A stretch of 32,840 bases of DNA, from the NCBI RefSeq assembly GCF_011947365.2, contig NZ_JAAVSH020000001.1, positions 2,908,762-2,941,601 of the forward strand, read 5' to 3'. A model generated the notes under the pieces. It searched no databases. It saw only the letters and a program-made list of their open reading frames with translations, and had not been told where the DNA came from. Positions 17,501 through 25,525 of the stretch are shown piece after piece (the stretch's first letter is position 1; each line of letters starts with the position of its first letter). Both the position numbers and the translations under genes were made by a program. Origin of the DNA: an endosymbiont of Lamellibrachia barhami. GTDB taxonomy: Bacteria; Pseudomonadota; Gammaproteobacteria; Chromatiales; Chromatiaceae.

Positions 17501-19827
17501 CGTATTGTCAATGACTGCTCATACCATCTCTTTGCCTCATCCAGTCGCAACATGTCGGCAGCGATATCGCCAAGCCATTCAAAGGTGATAGAGAGGGAGT
17601 GCAATGTCTTCGGGTCTGGGGACTGTTCTGCCAGTAAACGGTCTATCTCCAATGCCTTTTCATGCCACGCCCTTGCCTCGTTGGGTTGCTGCATATCGAA
17701 GGCCACTTCACCAAGCAATCCATAAGAGAGGGATAGATTCGATTTCGATTCTTGATCGCCATTCAACCTGTCAAGTTCAATGCAATCAGAGTTTATATTC
17801 CGCGCAATGAATATTGCGGCAGAATGTTGCTGATGAAGACTCAGACTATTGTATATTGCTATTGCATCTCCAAATTCGATATCGCCAGGACTCCACGGTT
17901 CCACGAGGCTTTCATAAAATTCCAGCGCATACCGGTATGCCTGCTCCTCATTGTATTTATAGCGATTTATTCGAACCAGGCGAGATAGCGCAACAACCGA
18001 AGCCAGATCTGCATTGATTTCCCTGGCCAGACTTTCTGAATCTGACCTGCAGTCATTTAAAACCCTGAGGGCTATTCCACACAGCGTCTCTTCTTCAGCT
18101 AAATTCAGATCCAACGTCTCCAGTCCCTGACCGAACGAACCATAGTACAGCCAGTAACTCAGCAGTCTGGGCAGGATCTCTTTGAGTTTCTGCTTATGTT
18201 CAGGCGACAGTGCCTCGTAGGCAATGCTCTTGTAGACCGAATCCGGAAAACGCGACACCCCGCTCGGGTACTTGACGTTGCGCTGTATGAAGGTCTCAGG
18301 ATCCTCGAGCGCCGTCCATGGACAGCCATACTTAGGGCCGTATAGATAGCGGGAGATGACCTCCGTCAGTTTCTCGGGAAACTCTATCCCCTGATAGGAG
18401 GATAGGCATAATGTCTGGCGATACGGCTCTTTGAGCTGGTCAAACCGGTTTTGCACCAGCCTGGCGTATTCCAACCCACCGAGCTTTCTGCTCATCCTCA
18501 CTTCCCAGCCATCAATCAGGGGCTGATCAATACTCCGGTCTCTGAGATACTCCAGATTGGCGGGTTGATAGAGCATCTTGAGGAACTCATCGAGATAGCG
18601 GGCATTATCCGCGAGAACGTCTTTCTCCCGCTGAAAACCATCGACCACCTTCCCGATCAGGCGCATCTGTTGTCCTTCATCCTGATAGACACCCGGTAAT
18701 GCGGCCTTCAGTATCCCGGATAAATCAAACTGGCCCAGCCTGATGATCGACCGTTCCCACTCCTCCCAACCATGATAGTTCGGGTTTGCAGTTCTGGCGT
18801 AAGTTTCAACAATTTCCGCTTCACCGCCATTCTCCAGCAGATGAGGCACACCATCGCCTGAAAGCCTGAGCTTGTTCCAGTCTTCTTCCCAGTGGGTCAG
18901 GATGATCATGATCGGCCAATGCTCCTGTCTGGCAAGCCGCATGATCTTCCCCAGTAACTCAAGCAGGTCTGTGTTGGGTCGGGATTTGTGGTCTTGCTTA
19001 CAGTCGATCCATTGCGCATCATCGATGAACAGAACCATGGGTATCCTTTCCATGTCGCTGTTATCCGGATTCATCAGCATCGAGAGGTTCTCGACGACTT
19101 CGTCTACAAACTCTTTTTTCTCCTGCCGCTCACGCTCGACGTGGCTCTGTTTCTCCTCTTTCCTGATGCCTATCGCCTTGTTGATTGCGCCCGCAATGCC
19201 TTTGCCGATTTCATAATAATCCTTGGCGGTTTCAATCAGCGTCAGCTTACTGATTGTCACCAGCGCAAGATTCAGCACCTCCTGGCCTACTGCGTTACGT
19301 ACTTCCCTTCTCTGGCGCGCCATTTCCATCGAAAACAGATGGCTGGATAGAATCCCCACTGCATCATTCAACACCGGCTTGCAGGTTGACTTTTCGGTGG
19401 TTTGATCGGGTAACTGGATGCCCCACCAAAGAAATGGCAACCGTTGTTCCAAATCCACCTGGTCGAATGGCGGATTGACCGTAAGCGTGTCATTGTTCCT
19501 GCCGATGAGGGGGGGCCAGTACCGGCAGCCATCAGCCTGATGCCGTTTGACTATTTCCTCATAAAACTTGTGCACGAGCCGGGTTTTACCAAAACCGGAA
19601 TTGGCCAAGAGAATTGCCAGCTGGGGCTGTATCTCCTCAACCCGCTGAAAGTCGGAAACCTTTTTCCACCTTTCCATGAGAAGACCCAGCTCACCGCGCT
19701 CTACATAAACATCTCTCCACCGATAGGTTTTATGTTCGAGCTCTGTCTCTGGGTCAGCATCATTCGTATCCTGCCGCTCAAATTCATCGAACAGGCAGCT
19801 CAGTTTTTCTGGATCCGGTTTTGACAT
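14524..19827 (-). CDS. Giant STAND-type NTPase with ~20 TPR-like repeats
   Basis: This 1767-residue protein is the largest gene here. Residues 1-70 form a short leader with no recognisable effector domain. A P-loop lies at about 75-83 (ANSGFGKTR), with Walker B and following residues at about 263-275 (MVLFIDDAQWID), typical of AAA_16/STAND ATPases. About 180 residues separate them and include a Gly/Ala-rich helix (YYEIGKGIAGAINKAIG). A helical region of about 300-690 follows, then an array of about twenty 47-residue TPR-like units (about 694-1630; consensus AKAWYEQSLEIRRQLAENSS) and an acidic helical tail. STAND proteins usually sense a ligand through the repeats and oligomerise on ATP binding; many act in defence or signalling. 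The neighbour is a decayed hsdR. Function is unknown; it is probably cytoplasmic. Confidence 0.85.
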   Translation of the reverse strand: MSKPDPEKLSCLFDEFERQDTNDADPETELEHKTYRWRDVYVERGELGLLMERWKKVSDFQRVEEIQPQLAILLANSGFGKTRLVHKFYEEIVKRHQADGCRYWPPLIGRNNDTLTVNPPFDQVDLEQRLPFLWWGIQLPDQTTEKSTCKPVLNDAVGILSSHLFSMEMARQRREVRNAVGQEVLNLALVTISKLTLIETAKDYYEIGKGIAGAINKAIGIRKEEKQSHVERERQEKKEFVDEVVENLSMLMNPDNSDMERIPMVLFIDDAQWIDCKQDHKSRPNTDLLELLGKIMRLARQEHWPIMIILTHWEEDWNKLRLSGDGVPHLLENGGEAEIVETYARTANPNYHGWEEWERSIIRLGQFDLSGILKAALPGVYQDEGQQMRLIGKVVDGFQREKDVLADNARYLDEFLKMLYQPANLEYLRDRSIDQPLIDGWEVRMSRKLGGLEYARLVQNRFDQLKEPYRQTLCLSSYQGIEFPEKLTEVISRYLYGPKYGCPWTALEDPETFIQRNVKYPSGVSRFPDSVYKSIAYEALSPEHKQKLKEILPRLLSYWLYYGSFGQGLETLDLNLAEEETLCGIALRVLNDCRSDSESLAREINADLASVVALSRLVRINRYKYNEEQAYRYALEFYESLVEPWSPGDIEFGDAIAIYNSLSLHQQHSAAIFIARNINSDCIELDRLNGDQESKSNLSLSYGLLGEVAFDMQQPNEARAWHEKALEIDRLLAEQSPDPKTLHSLSITFEWLGDIAADMLRLDEAKRWYEQSLTIRSQLAEQSSSRQDLRDLSFSYGKLGGLALELLQLEEADSFHQKALEIREQLLQGHENPDTLRDLSLSLERLGDVAVAMNDFEKAQQFFHDMLDIKGLLVEEAVTPQTLRDLAIANKKLGKVALNMQQPDAAKAWYEKALEIDHLLTEKYPGPKTLLDLSITYLDLGDVVLDNQQPEDASAWYEQSLDILSKLAESSLSPKVLSNQAIACERLGNVASNMQQQEAAKVWYEQALEIRRQQSKDSKNPQTLRNLSIMYGKLGDVARSVQQLEGAKAWYEQALEICRQLAENSSSPQALRDLSIMYEKLGYVAGDMQQPEGAKIRYEQSLEIRRQLAEKSSSPQTLRDLSTIYECLGDVAGDMQHLDDAKAWYEQSLEIRRQLAENSSSPQTLRGLSVLYEKLGNVAGDMQQPEGAKDWYEQSLEIRRQLAENFSSPQTLRGLSVLYQKLGNVASDMLQPEGAKTWYEQSLEIRRQLAENSQSPQTLGDLSTIYECLGNVAGDMQHLDDAKAWYEQSLEICHELAEHSSSPETLRGLFVAYVKLGEVDFGMQQLEAAKVWYEQALKTTSLLMKNSSSPQTLRDHAFSCGKLGEVAEKLQQPEVAVGWHEQALELHRQIWAASNSLQGIRDISLSIERLGNAALTMGNIEKASGLFIEMMNMKEQLVEMAASPQALRDLYISYSKMGNVARETEQPVEARDWYKKALDVCIQAGSQSTNIQSYYDLFYIQLVSGDIASDMQNLEEARNWYIKAVQTSEELIGDAANTSHLQLVAIPYENIGDICSQNDEHHDAGKWFGKALTILLHLREQSHDNVLDLCRLYEKSGTNEVHLGEMEKALDWYTQGLSLIESEEGHERYELVQEDLQSKVLNLSSAVEKLSRSTWLDLAIGIFRNAAAGVGMEATGEEQRQQLTQLQAMSMEIYSRWEAANDSRGDMDMGLLQHSADILRDIAEVFSHAGTDQENDIIGLYLIAGEIANKLEIDPYAIMNFDEDEEV
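14940..17744 (-). repeat. Tandem 141-bp coding repeats, near-identical core
   Basis: The TPR array of the giant NTPase is a tandem repeat with a 141-bp (47-codon) period. Outer units are diverged, but units between roughly 15.9 and 16.7 kb are nearly identical at the DNA level. The segment starting at 15968 recurs with few changes at 16391, exactly 423 bp (three units) away, showing a recent three-unit duplication. Such an array can expand and contract. Confidence 0.85.
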
Positions 19828-19982
19828 TAATATTCAGTCCCTGGGAGTCTGTCGGATTTACCGTCTCAATTTGATAAAATATCGTAAATCCCAGAATAAC
19901 GAAACGAAGTGGCCATGTCAGACAATAAAACAGGGGAAGAGAGAAAAACAGAGTGCGTCCCCGATTACGCCGTGGATTTCTG

Positions 19983-20030
19983 GGGACAGTATACCCATTA
20001 GCAGCGAGACTGAATTAAGTATACTGTCCC
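19983..20030. repeat. GGGACAGTATAC palindromic repeat
   Basis: Perfect 12-bp arms GGGACAGTATAC (19983-19994) and GTATACTGTCCC (20019-20030) flank a 24-base centre. Just before it, GTGCGTCCCCGATTACGCC resembles other transposase-associated intergenic repeats of gammaproteobacteria. No transposase is present. It lies between the giant NTPase gene and the decayed hsdR, divergently placed, and marks this gap as a site of past element activity. Confidence 0.6.
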
Positions 20031-20086
20031 GAATCGCACAGTACAGCTGCTAGAATGGGCCGCAAATGCACAGTGGATGGTGTTCA

Positions 20087-21784
20087 ATGAGCCATATCGA
20101 TAAGAAAAACCTCTCAGAAACCGATATCAGAACGAAGTTCATTACCCCGGCTATCACCCTGGCGGGGTGGGATATTCAGACCCAGCTCCGCGAAGAGGTT
20201 GCCATTACCAATGGCAAGATCCTTGTGCGGGGTAAAAAGCACAAACGGGGCAAGCCTAAGTTTGCCGACTACATCCTCTACCACAAGCCCAATATCCCCA
20301 TCGCAGTCGTAGAAGCCAAAGACAACAATCATGCGCTGGGTGACGGTATGCAGCAGGCCCTTAACTACAGCGAAATGCACGGCGACTTGCCCTTTGTCTT
20401 CAGCTCAAATGGCGATGGCTTTCTCTTCCATGACCGCACCGTCACCGAGGGGCAGATAGAGACAGAGCTCACCCTGAATGAATTCCCCAGCCCAGATGAA
20501 CTTTGGCAGCGTTACTGCGACCACAAGGGGTTGAAAGATGAGACTGCCCAAGCTCTGGTTGCCCAGGACTACTACTCCGATGGCAGCGGCAAGACGCCTC
20601 GCTACTATCAGGTCAATGCCATCAACCGCACCATCGAGGCCATTGCCCGCGGACAGGATCGCATCCTGCTGGTCATGGCTACCGGCACGGGTAAGACCTA
20701 CACCGCCTTCCAGATTATTTGGCGGCTGTGGAAATCGAGAACCAGGAAACGCATTCTCTTTCTCGCCGATCGCAACATCCTTGTCGACCAAACCAAGAGT
20801 AACGACTTCAAGCCCTTTGGTTCGGCAATGACCAAGATCCAGAAGCGTCAGGCCGACAAGTCCTACGAGATCTATCTCTCCCTCTATCAGGCCGTTACCG
20901 GCACCGAAGAGGCCCAGAACATCTACAAACAGTTCTCTCCCGACTTCTTCGATCTGATCGTGATTGATGAGTGCCACCGGGGCAGCGCCGCTGAGGCTTC
21001 TGCATGGCATGAGATTCTCGATTACTTCTCAGCGGCTACCCATATCGGCATGACCGCCACGCCCAAAGAGACAAAGGATGTCTCCAACATCCACTACTTT
21101 GGTGAACCGGTCTACAGCTATACCCTCAAGCAGGGCATCGAAGATGGCTTTCTCGCCCCCTACAAGGTGGTGCGTATGGAACTTGATAAGGATCTCTTCG
21201 GCTATCGCCCTGAAAAGGGTAAGAAGGACAAATATGGCCAGGAGGTCGAAGACCGAGTCTACAACCAGAAGGAATTCGACAAGACGCTGATTCTGGGGCA
21301 GCGCACCCAACTGGTAGCTCGCCAGATCACCCGTTTCCTCAAGGGCACCAACCGCTTCGACAAGACCATTATCTTCTGCGAGAACATCGACCACGCCGAG
21401 CGCATGCGCCAGGCCTTGGTCAATGAGAATGCCGACCTGGTGAGTCAGAACAGCAAATACATCATGCGCATCACAGGGGACGAGCAGGAGGGCAAGGCTG
21501 AGCTGAATAACTTCATCGATCCGCAGAGCAAATACCCTGTCATTGCCTGCACCTCCAAGCTGATGACCACGGGTGTCGATGCCCAGACTTGCAAACTCAT
21601 TGTGCTTGACCAGAGCATCAAATCCATGACCGAGTTCAAGCAGATCGTCGGACGGGGCACCCGTATCAATGAGGCTTATGGTAAGTTCTACTTCACCATC
21701 ATCGACTTCAAAAAAGCCACTGAACTGTTTGCCGACCCGACTTTGATGGCGAAACCAGTGCAGATTTACACCCCGGTCAGGTGA
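20087..21784 (+). pseudogene. hsdR: Type I restriction R subunit, C-terminally truncated
   Basis: HsdR is the nuclease/translocase subunit of type I restriction enzymes. The open part (about 565 residues) has the PD-(D/E)xK nuclease ([20 protein letters not shown]) and Walker [12 protein letters not shown]. It also has the DEAD-like VIDECHRG, motif III TATP and motif [10 protein letters not shown]. It ends at a TGA right after VQIYTPVR, where family members continue for about 200 more residues. Recognisable pieces of that missing part follow in shifted frames, so this is a decayed gene. I prefer the ATG at 20087 ([18 protein letters not shown]) to 20066. No hsdM or hsdS is in the window. The truncated product would lack the domain that docks on the methylase core and is unlikely to restrict DNA. 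Confidence 0.9.
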
Positions 21785-21980
21785 AGACCCCGTGCCCCAG
21801 AAGACTTTGATGAAGAACACCTGGGGCACAGCTCGATGGCAATGAGTTAACGAAGTTCCAGGTGATTGGGATGATGCCGAAAGAGGATGTAAGCGGATTA
21901 AATACGTCATCAACGACGTACCGTGCATGAATTGCCGAGCGTGTACGTACTACGGTGGCGAGCCGGATCAGGTTCATGAT
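21785..21980 (+). pseudogene. Frameshifted remnant of hsdR C-terminus
   Basis: After the TGA, the same frame reads APEDFDEEHLGH, a PEDFDEE segment as in intact HsdR proteins, then stops. A shifted frame continues DGNELTKFQVIGMMP. Another gives KRIKYVINDVP...YYG, similar to the usual KYYVNDVPV...RVQYY block. The order matches the family, so the region is one stop plus at least two frameshifts away from a complete gene. It ends near 21980, where the broken tail of the minus-strand neighbour begins. Confidence 0.7.
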
Positions 21981-21989
21981 CGGTCCCCG

Positions 21990-22215
21990 TGGAGGTGCGG
22001 ATTACCAACCAACCTGTGGTCGAAGTGGCTGAGGGGGCGAATCCTCCCCACTCCTGGGAAATTGGGATCAGCAGTGCGGCGCCGTTGAATGAGAGCCGTC
22101 GGCTCAGTAGTCGCTCGGCAGGGGTTGTGGGGGCTTCGCCCTGCAGTTCGGGATGCCATGTTTCATCGGGTGAAAGTGCGGGCAGTGCAGTGTAAAGTAG
22201 CTGTGGCGTTTCCAG
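21990..22215 (-). pseudogene. Out-of-frame tail of the adjacent membrane-protein gene
   Basis: Reading the minus strand in a different frame from the preceding gene gives a protein-like stretch: LETPQLLYTALPALSPDETWHPELQG, then LLSRRLSFNGAALLIPISQEWGGF and TGWLVIRTSTG. The annotated frame of the neighbour degenerates over the same bases into a His/Pro/Cys-rich tail. This is best read as the original C-terminus, displaced by a frameshift near 22200-22220 and cut off at the hsdR remnant. Confidence 0.45.
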
Positions 22216-23468
22216 AGCAGTCGTCCGGCAGGGCTGGCGCGGGTTCCGGTATTGCGGACTATCGGTTGGCCACTGTCCAGTATCAACGAGAGTCGGTGGG
22301 GTTGCCGGACGATGCCGTCCAGACGATAGCGTGTCGGCGCAAACAACGCCGTGTTACTGGTCAGATGATAGAGATCGTCTCCCTCTCTGTGTTCGATCGG
22401 TGTGGATGTCTGCGGGTTCTCAAGACGTGTTATAACCACATCAGCGGTAAATGTTGTCTCCTGAAAACCTCTGCGGTCACCACCGCTGTACTGGATCGCC
22501 GCCAGCCTGGCGACAGGATCTCCTGTCTCCGCTTCGGCCCAGAGAGTCAGTTGTTGCCCCCCCGTACCGTACCAGACCACAAGACCTGTAGCAGTAGTCA
22601 GAAGTGGGAGTACCAACAGCAGAGCGGGACGCGTGAGAAGACTGCTCAACAGCACCATGAGCAGAAGATAACCAAAAAGGTATAACGGCACCGCCATGTG
22701 GGGCTGGCTACTGGTGAGCAATGCCAGGGTTTTGCTTTCGGGTGGTTTTGGCGGACGCAGCCCATCGAGTTGCTGCAGTAGTTGGGGAATCTCCGACAGT
22801 TGGCCGTAACTGCGGATAAGATGTCCACCACAACCGGCTGATCTGCCCAGACGTTCAACCACTGATGAAGATGCCTTATCCAGCAGCAGGATGCCGCATC
22901 CAGCCAGATATTGACCCAATGCCTCCGACTGTCGTTGCCCAAGGGCCGCCAGACTTTCCAGGTCGGTGATGACCGATTGGACAGCGCCATACCCCTGTGT
23001 GGTATGAGGAAACCTGGCGGAAGAGAGCATCACGATAGCGCTCTCTTCCGTTGTTTTGAGCTGTGCGGTGGATCTCATCCCCTCGTTCGGCGCGATGGAA
23101 ACCAGGGTGATAGGTAATCTGGTGGCCGTGAGGGTGATGGAGTGGGTGAGTGTTTTTTCACTTGGCGCTGTCAGGGTGACAGTAACCGAGCCATCCTTTT
23201 TGGGTTTGATGCCGATCCAGAGTTTTTTTCTGGCGTGTTCGTTTAATTGCAGATGGTAGAGCGTTCTGCCGTTGGCATCCGAGATTGAGAGATCGGCTCT
23301 TGCGGCATGAGATGAGACGATCTCCACCCCGATTTCGGTGGTTGTCCCTGGCTGGAATTTCCCCAGCAAACCTGCATGCACGCGCAGATCTGCAGAAGAC
23401 CCTGCTGCTGTTTGAAAAGCAGACAACAGCAGGATCAGCAGAAGAGAGAAACGCGAAAGGAGGATCAG
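22104..23468 (-). CDS. Exported two-TM membrane protein, non-canonical start, broken 3' end
   Basis: I do not recognise this family with certainty. The coding frame begins with a strong signal peptide (LILLSRFSLLLILLLLSAFQTAAG), but no ATG or GTG precedes it before an in-frame stop. AAGGAG lies six bases before a CTG at 23468, which I take as the start; an in-frame TTG at 23426 would cut the signal in half. A beta-rich periplasmic domain follows, then a segment resembling a degenerate GATase/Rossmann-like domain (LGQYLAGCGILLLDKASSS). Next come two membrane spans (VPLYLFGYLLLMVLLSSLL, LLLVLPLLTTATGLVVWYG) and about 130 further residues. The last 34 residues look frameshifted. It is the last gene of the toroid/inositol cluster. 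Confidence 0.6.
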   Translation of the reverse strand: MILLSRFSLLLILLLSAFQTAAGSSADLRVHAGLLGKFQPGTTTEIGVEIVSSHAARADLSISDANGRTLYHLQLNEHARKKLWIGIKPKKDGSVTVTLTAPSEKTLTHSITLTATRLPITLVSIAPNEGMRSTAQLKTTEESAIVMLSSARFPHTTQGYGAVQSVITDLESLAALGQRQSEALGQYLAGCGILLLDKASSSVVERLGRSAGCGGHLIRSYGQLSEIPQLLQQLDGLRPPKPPESKTLALLTSSQPHMAVPLYLFGYLLLMVLLSSLLTRPALLLVLPLLTTATGLVVWYGTGGQQLTLWAEAETGDPVARLAAIQYSGGDRRGFQETTFTADVVITRLENPQTSTPIEHREGDDLYHLTSNTALFAPTRYRLDGIVRQPHRLSLILDSGQPIVRNTGTRASPAGRLLWKRHSYFTLHCPHFHPMKHGIPNCRAKPPQPLPSDY

Positions 23469-23506
23469 AGTCTTCTCCTTAGTGTCTATCCAGAAATACT
23501 CTATTT

Positions 23507-23682
23507 ACCACGAAGAACACAAAGAACACGAAGGAAAAATGATTAACAATGAGTTGTCTTTCGGCAACTGCTCCTTGCGTTGCTCTACCCCTGTATCTGA
23601 CCTCCAGGGATGGAGGAAATGCAGAAAGAGTGCAGGAGCAGTCTTTGCCATGCAGTCGCGTGTTCTTCGTGCCCTTCGTGGT
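23507..23682. repeat. ACGAAGAACAC-type inverted repeat pair
   Basis: A purine-rich block at 23507-23534 with internal nine-base periodicity (ACGAAGAAC, ACAAAGAAC, ACGAAGG) reappears as its approximate reverse complement at 23659-23682. The pair bounds an insert of about 125 bp in the gap between the toroid gene and the membrane-protein gene. The motif is a known-looking intergenic repeat type, found in several phyla. No gene is supported inside it. Confidence 0.55.
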
Positions 23683-23710
23683 GAATGATAGGTTTCTAAA
23701 CAGGCATCCT

Positions 23711-24790
23711 TTAACGGATGACATGATTCAGGGAGATGACGGCCCAGGCGGTCACCAGATTTTTGTTGCCCTCCCACCAGCGTGGAGAGTCCGGGTTGAC
23801 CCAGGAGCCGTCTTTGTCCTGCAGGCCGAGCAGTTTTTCGGCCAGGTCGTTGCGCCAATTATGCTTGATGCCGTTGCTATCCGTGACCTCTGCTTCACCG
23901 AAGGCATACATGCTCTTTGCGAAGGCGTTGTAGTAGTAGAACAGTCCCTGATTTTTCTTCGCGCCGGGATTCTCATCCAGGGTGTAGTTGGCACGGATCC
24001 AGTTAAAGGCGGACTGAATCCTTGGGTCGTTCTTGTCGACACCGGCAAACAGCAGACTGATGAGCCCGGCATGGGTCATGCTGCCATAGGAGACGGCATC
24101 TCCATGTGGGCTGTAGCCGGGCATATAGGCGAAGCCACCATCATTCTTTGCCCATTTAAGGTCGTTGGTTTCACTATTGTTCTGGGAACGGCTGACAAAG
24201 ACCAGCGCCTTCTCCCAAGCCGGGTCGTTGGGATCGAGACTGGTAGCCTTCAGTGCTTCGATGGCGAGGTATTGATTGGAGAGATCCGGGCGCTCGTCAC
24301 CACCATAGCCGATGCCGCCGTAGTATTTGTGATCTTTTTTATAACCGTCTTTCTCGTCCAGTTGCAGTCCTTTAAGAAATTTCTGGCCGTTTTCTATGGT
24401 CTGTTTATATTTTGGGTTGCCGGTGGCCTGTAGTGCAGTGATGGCAACTGCCGTATTGTAGTTGCGGTTGTTGATGGTCTCACTGATGGAACCATCCTCC
24501 TTCACATGAGAGAGCAGGAACTCAACAGGCTTGGTGATGAAGGGGCCGTCATCCTCGGTATATTTGCGGCGGCTCTCAAGATAGGCGCGCAGCGCCAGTG
24601 AGGTGATGCCGACTGAGCCCGACCAGGAGCCGTCTTCGTCCTGCTGTTCCCGCAGATAGCGCAGGCCGTTATCGGTGGCGCGCTTGGCTTTACTCTTCAG
24701 CCCTGAATCCATACTGGCATCCGTGGCGGAGGCACTGAAAGCCAACAGGAAAGTGAACAGAAATGTTAGTGTCTTGGTCATCAATTTCAT
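23711..24790 (-). CDS. Secreted terpene-cyclase-like alpha-toroid protein
   Basis: The 359-residue protein has a Sec signal peptide (MKLMTKTLTFLFTFLLAFSASA). It consists of about six repeats of the prenyltransferase/squalene-cyclase (QW-like) kind, for example YLREQQDEDGSWSGSVGITSLALRAYLE and LAEKLLGLQDKDGSWVNPDSPRWW. The fold should be an alpha/alpha toroid. The DxDD acid motif of squalene-hopene cyclases is not seen, and the protein is exported, so a cyclase activity is doubtful. Binding of a peptide, glycan or lipid is an alternative. The ATG at 24790 is preceded by GGAGAG. It sits between a six-TM protein and a two-TM exported protein on the same strand; joint function is likely. Confidence 0.8.
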   Translation of the reverse strand: MKLMTKTLTFLFTFLLAFSASATDASMDSGLKSKAKRATDNGLRYLREQQDEDGSWSGSVGITSLALRAYLESRRKYTEDDGPFITKPVEFLLSHVKEDGSISETINNRNYNTAVAITALQATGNPKYKQTIENGQKFLKGLQLDEKDGYKKDHKYYGGIGYGGDERPDLSNQYLAIEALKATSLDPNDPAWEKALVFVSRSQNNSETNDLKWAKNDGGFAYMPGYSPHGDAVSYGSMTHAGLISLLFAGVDKNDPRIQSAFNWIRANYTLDENPGAKKNQGLFYYYNAFAKSMYAFGEAEVTDSNGIKHNWRNDLAEKLLGLQDKDGSWVNPDSPRWWEGNKNLVTAWAVISLNHVIR

Positions 24791-24821
24791 GGGGTAATTC
24801 TCTCCATCAATATTTGTCGAT

Positions 24822-25496
24822 TCAATGCAGGTCGGGTTTAAGTCTTAGGGTTAGGGTATGCAACGCCGCTGCAAGCCCCAGATAGATCGCACCGAGCAGC
24901 AGACTATCGGGATAGGCAAAGCGCAGGCTGCCGAAAGGAGTGTTGCGATAGAACCACTCGCTACGCAGGTAGTCATACTCAGCGGCGGCGGATATATAGC
25001 TCAGGGGGCTTGCCGCAATGATCGCGTTGACCGCAGTGTCACTGAAAACAAAAAGCTCCACCACGGGGCCAAGCCAGAGGGTGGCGCTAGCGGCAACCAG
25101 TGCCAGCAAAAATACTGTCGGTAGAGCGATCTCTGCGGTTGCGCGAAATCTTTTCAGAAAACCCGCAAGACTAAACAGCAGCAGTGTGATGTTGAATACC
25201 GCAAGCGTACTCTGCAGCAGAATGGTATGGGGGATCGTGCCTTTGTCGTGTGTCAACAGCATCAACAGAAATATACCGGTGGAGGCGATGCTGTTGAAAA
25301 CAAGAGAGAGTGTGCCGCCAGCATGTGGCAACATCAGCAGGCAGGTCAGAGAGGTTGCCAGTCCCAGGTTGACCTGCAGCCATGCATCAGAGGGGAAAGA
25401 TGATCCTGAGAGGGGCATCGTGTATTGAAACAGCAGCATCAATAGCGCCGCGAGCCCCCAACGCAGCAACCAATCTTTTATCTGCACCGGATTCAT
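24822..25496 (-). CDS. Six-TM membrane protein of unknown function
   Basis: This is a hydrophobic protein of about 224 residues with six clear spans, for example LLRWGLAALLMLLFQYTMPL, GTLSLVFNSIASTGIFLLML and SLLLGAIYLGLAAALHTLTL. A longer amphipathic loop lies between spans five and six (SPLSYISAAAEYDYLRSEWFYRNTPFGSLRFAYPD). I chose the ATG at 25496 because GGAG precedes it at good spacing; the upstream ATG at 25523 has none. Its size and topology resemble ABC-2-type permease subunits, but no ATPase is nearby and I see no diagnostic motif. It lies 29 bp after the inositol-phosphate synthase gene and 31 bp before the toroid gene, so cotranscription is likely. Confidence 0.72.
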   Translation of the reverse strand: MNPVQIKDWLLRWGLAALLMLLFQYTMPLSGSSFPSDAWLQVNLGLATSLTCLLMLPHAGGTLSLVFNSIASTGIFLLMLLTHDKGTIPHTILLQSTLAVFNITLLLFSLAGFLKRFRATAEIALPTVFLLALVAASATLWLGPVVELFVFSDTAVNAIIAASPLSYISAAAEYDYLRSEWFYRNTPFGSLRFAYPDSLLLGAIYLGLAAALHTLTLRLKPDLH

Positions 25497-25525
25497 CCGT
25501 TCTCCAAGTGCTGGATGGAACATCG

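Noticed and set aside
15000-17750. 141-bp tandem repeats as a CRISPR array
   Set aside because: The repeats are in frame in one large protein, contiguous and without spacers, so they are TPR-coding units.
14524-19827. Assignment of the giant NTPase to the Avs antiviral family
   Set aside because: No N-terminal effector domain was seen, and similarity outside the P-loop motifs could not be judged.
21029-21928. 299-codon minus-strand frame opposite hsdR
   Set aside because: Antisense of the recognisable helicase domain; no signals of its own.
22089-22685. 198-codon plus-strand frame
   Set aside because: Antisense to the exported two-TM protein, Cys/Arg-rich and without coherent domains.
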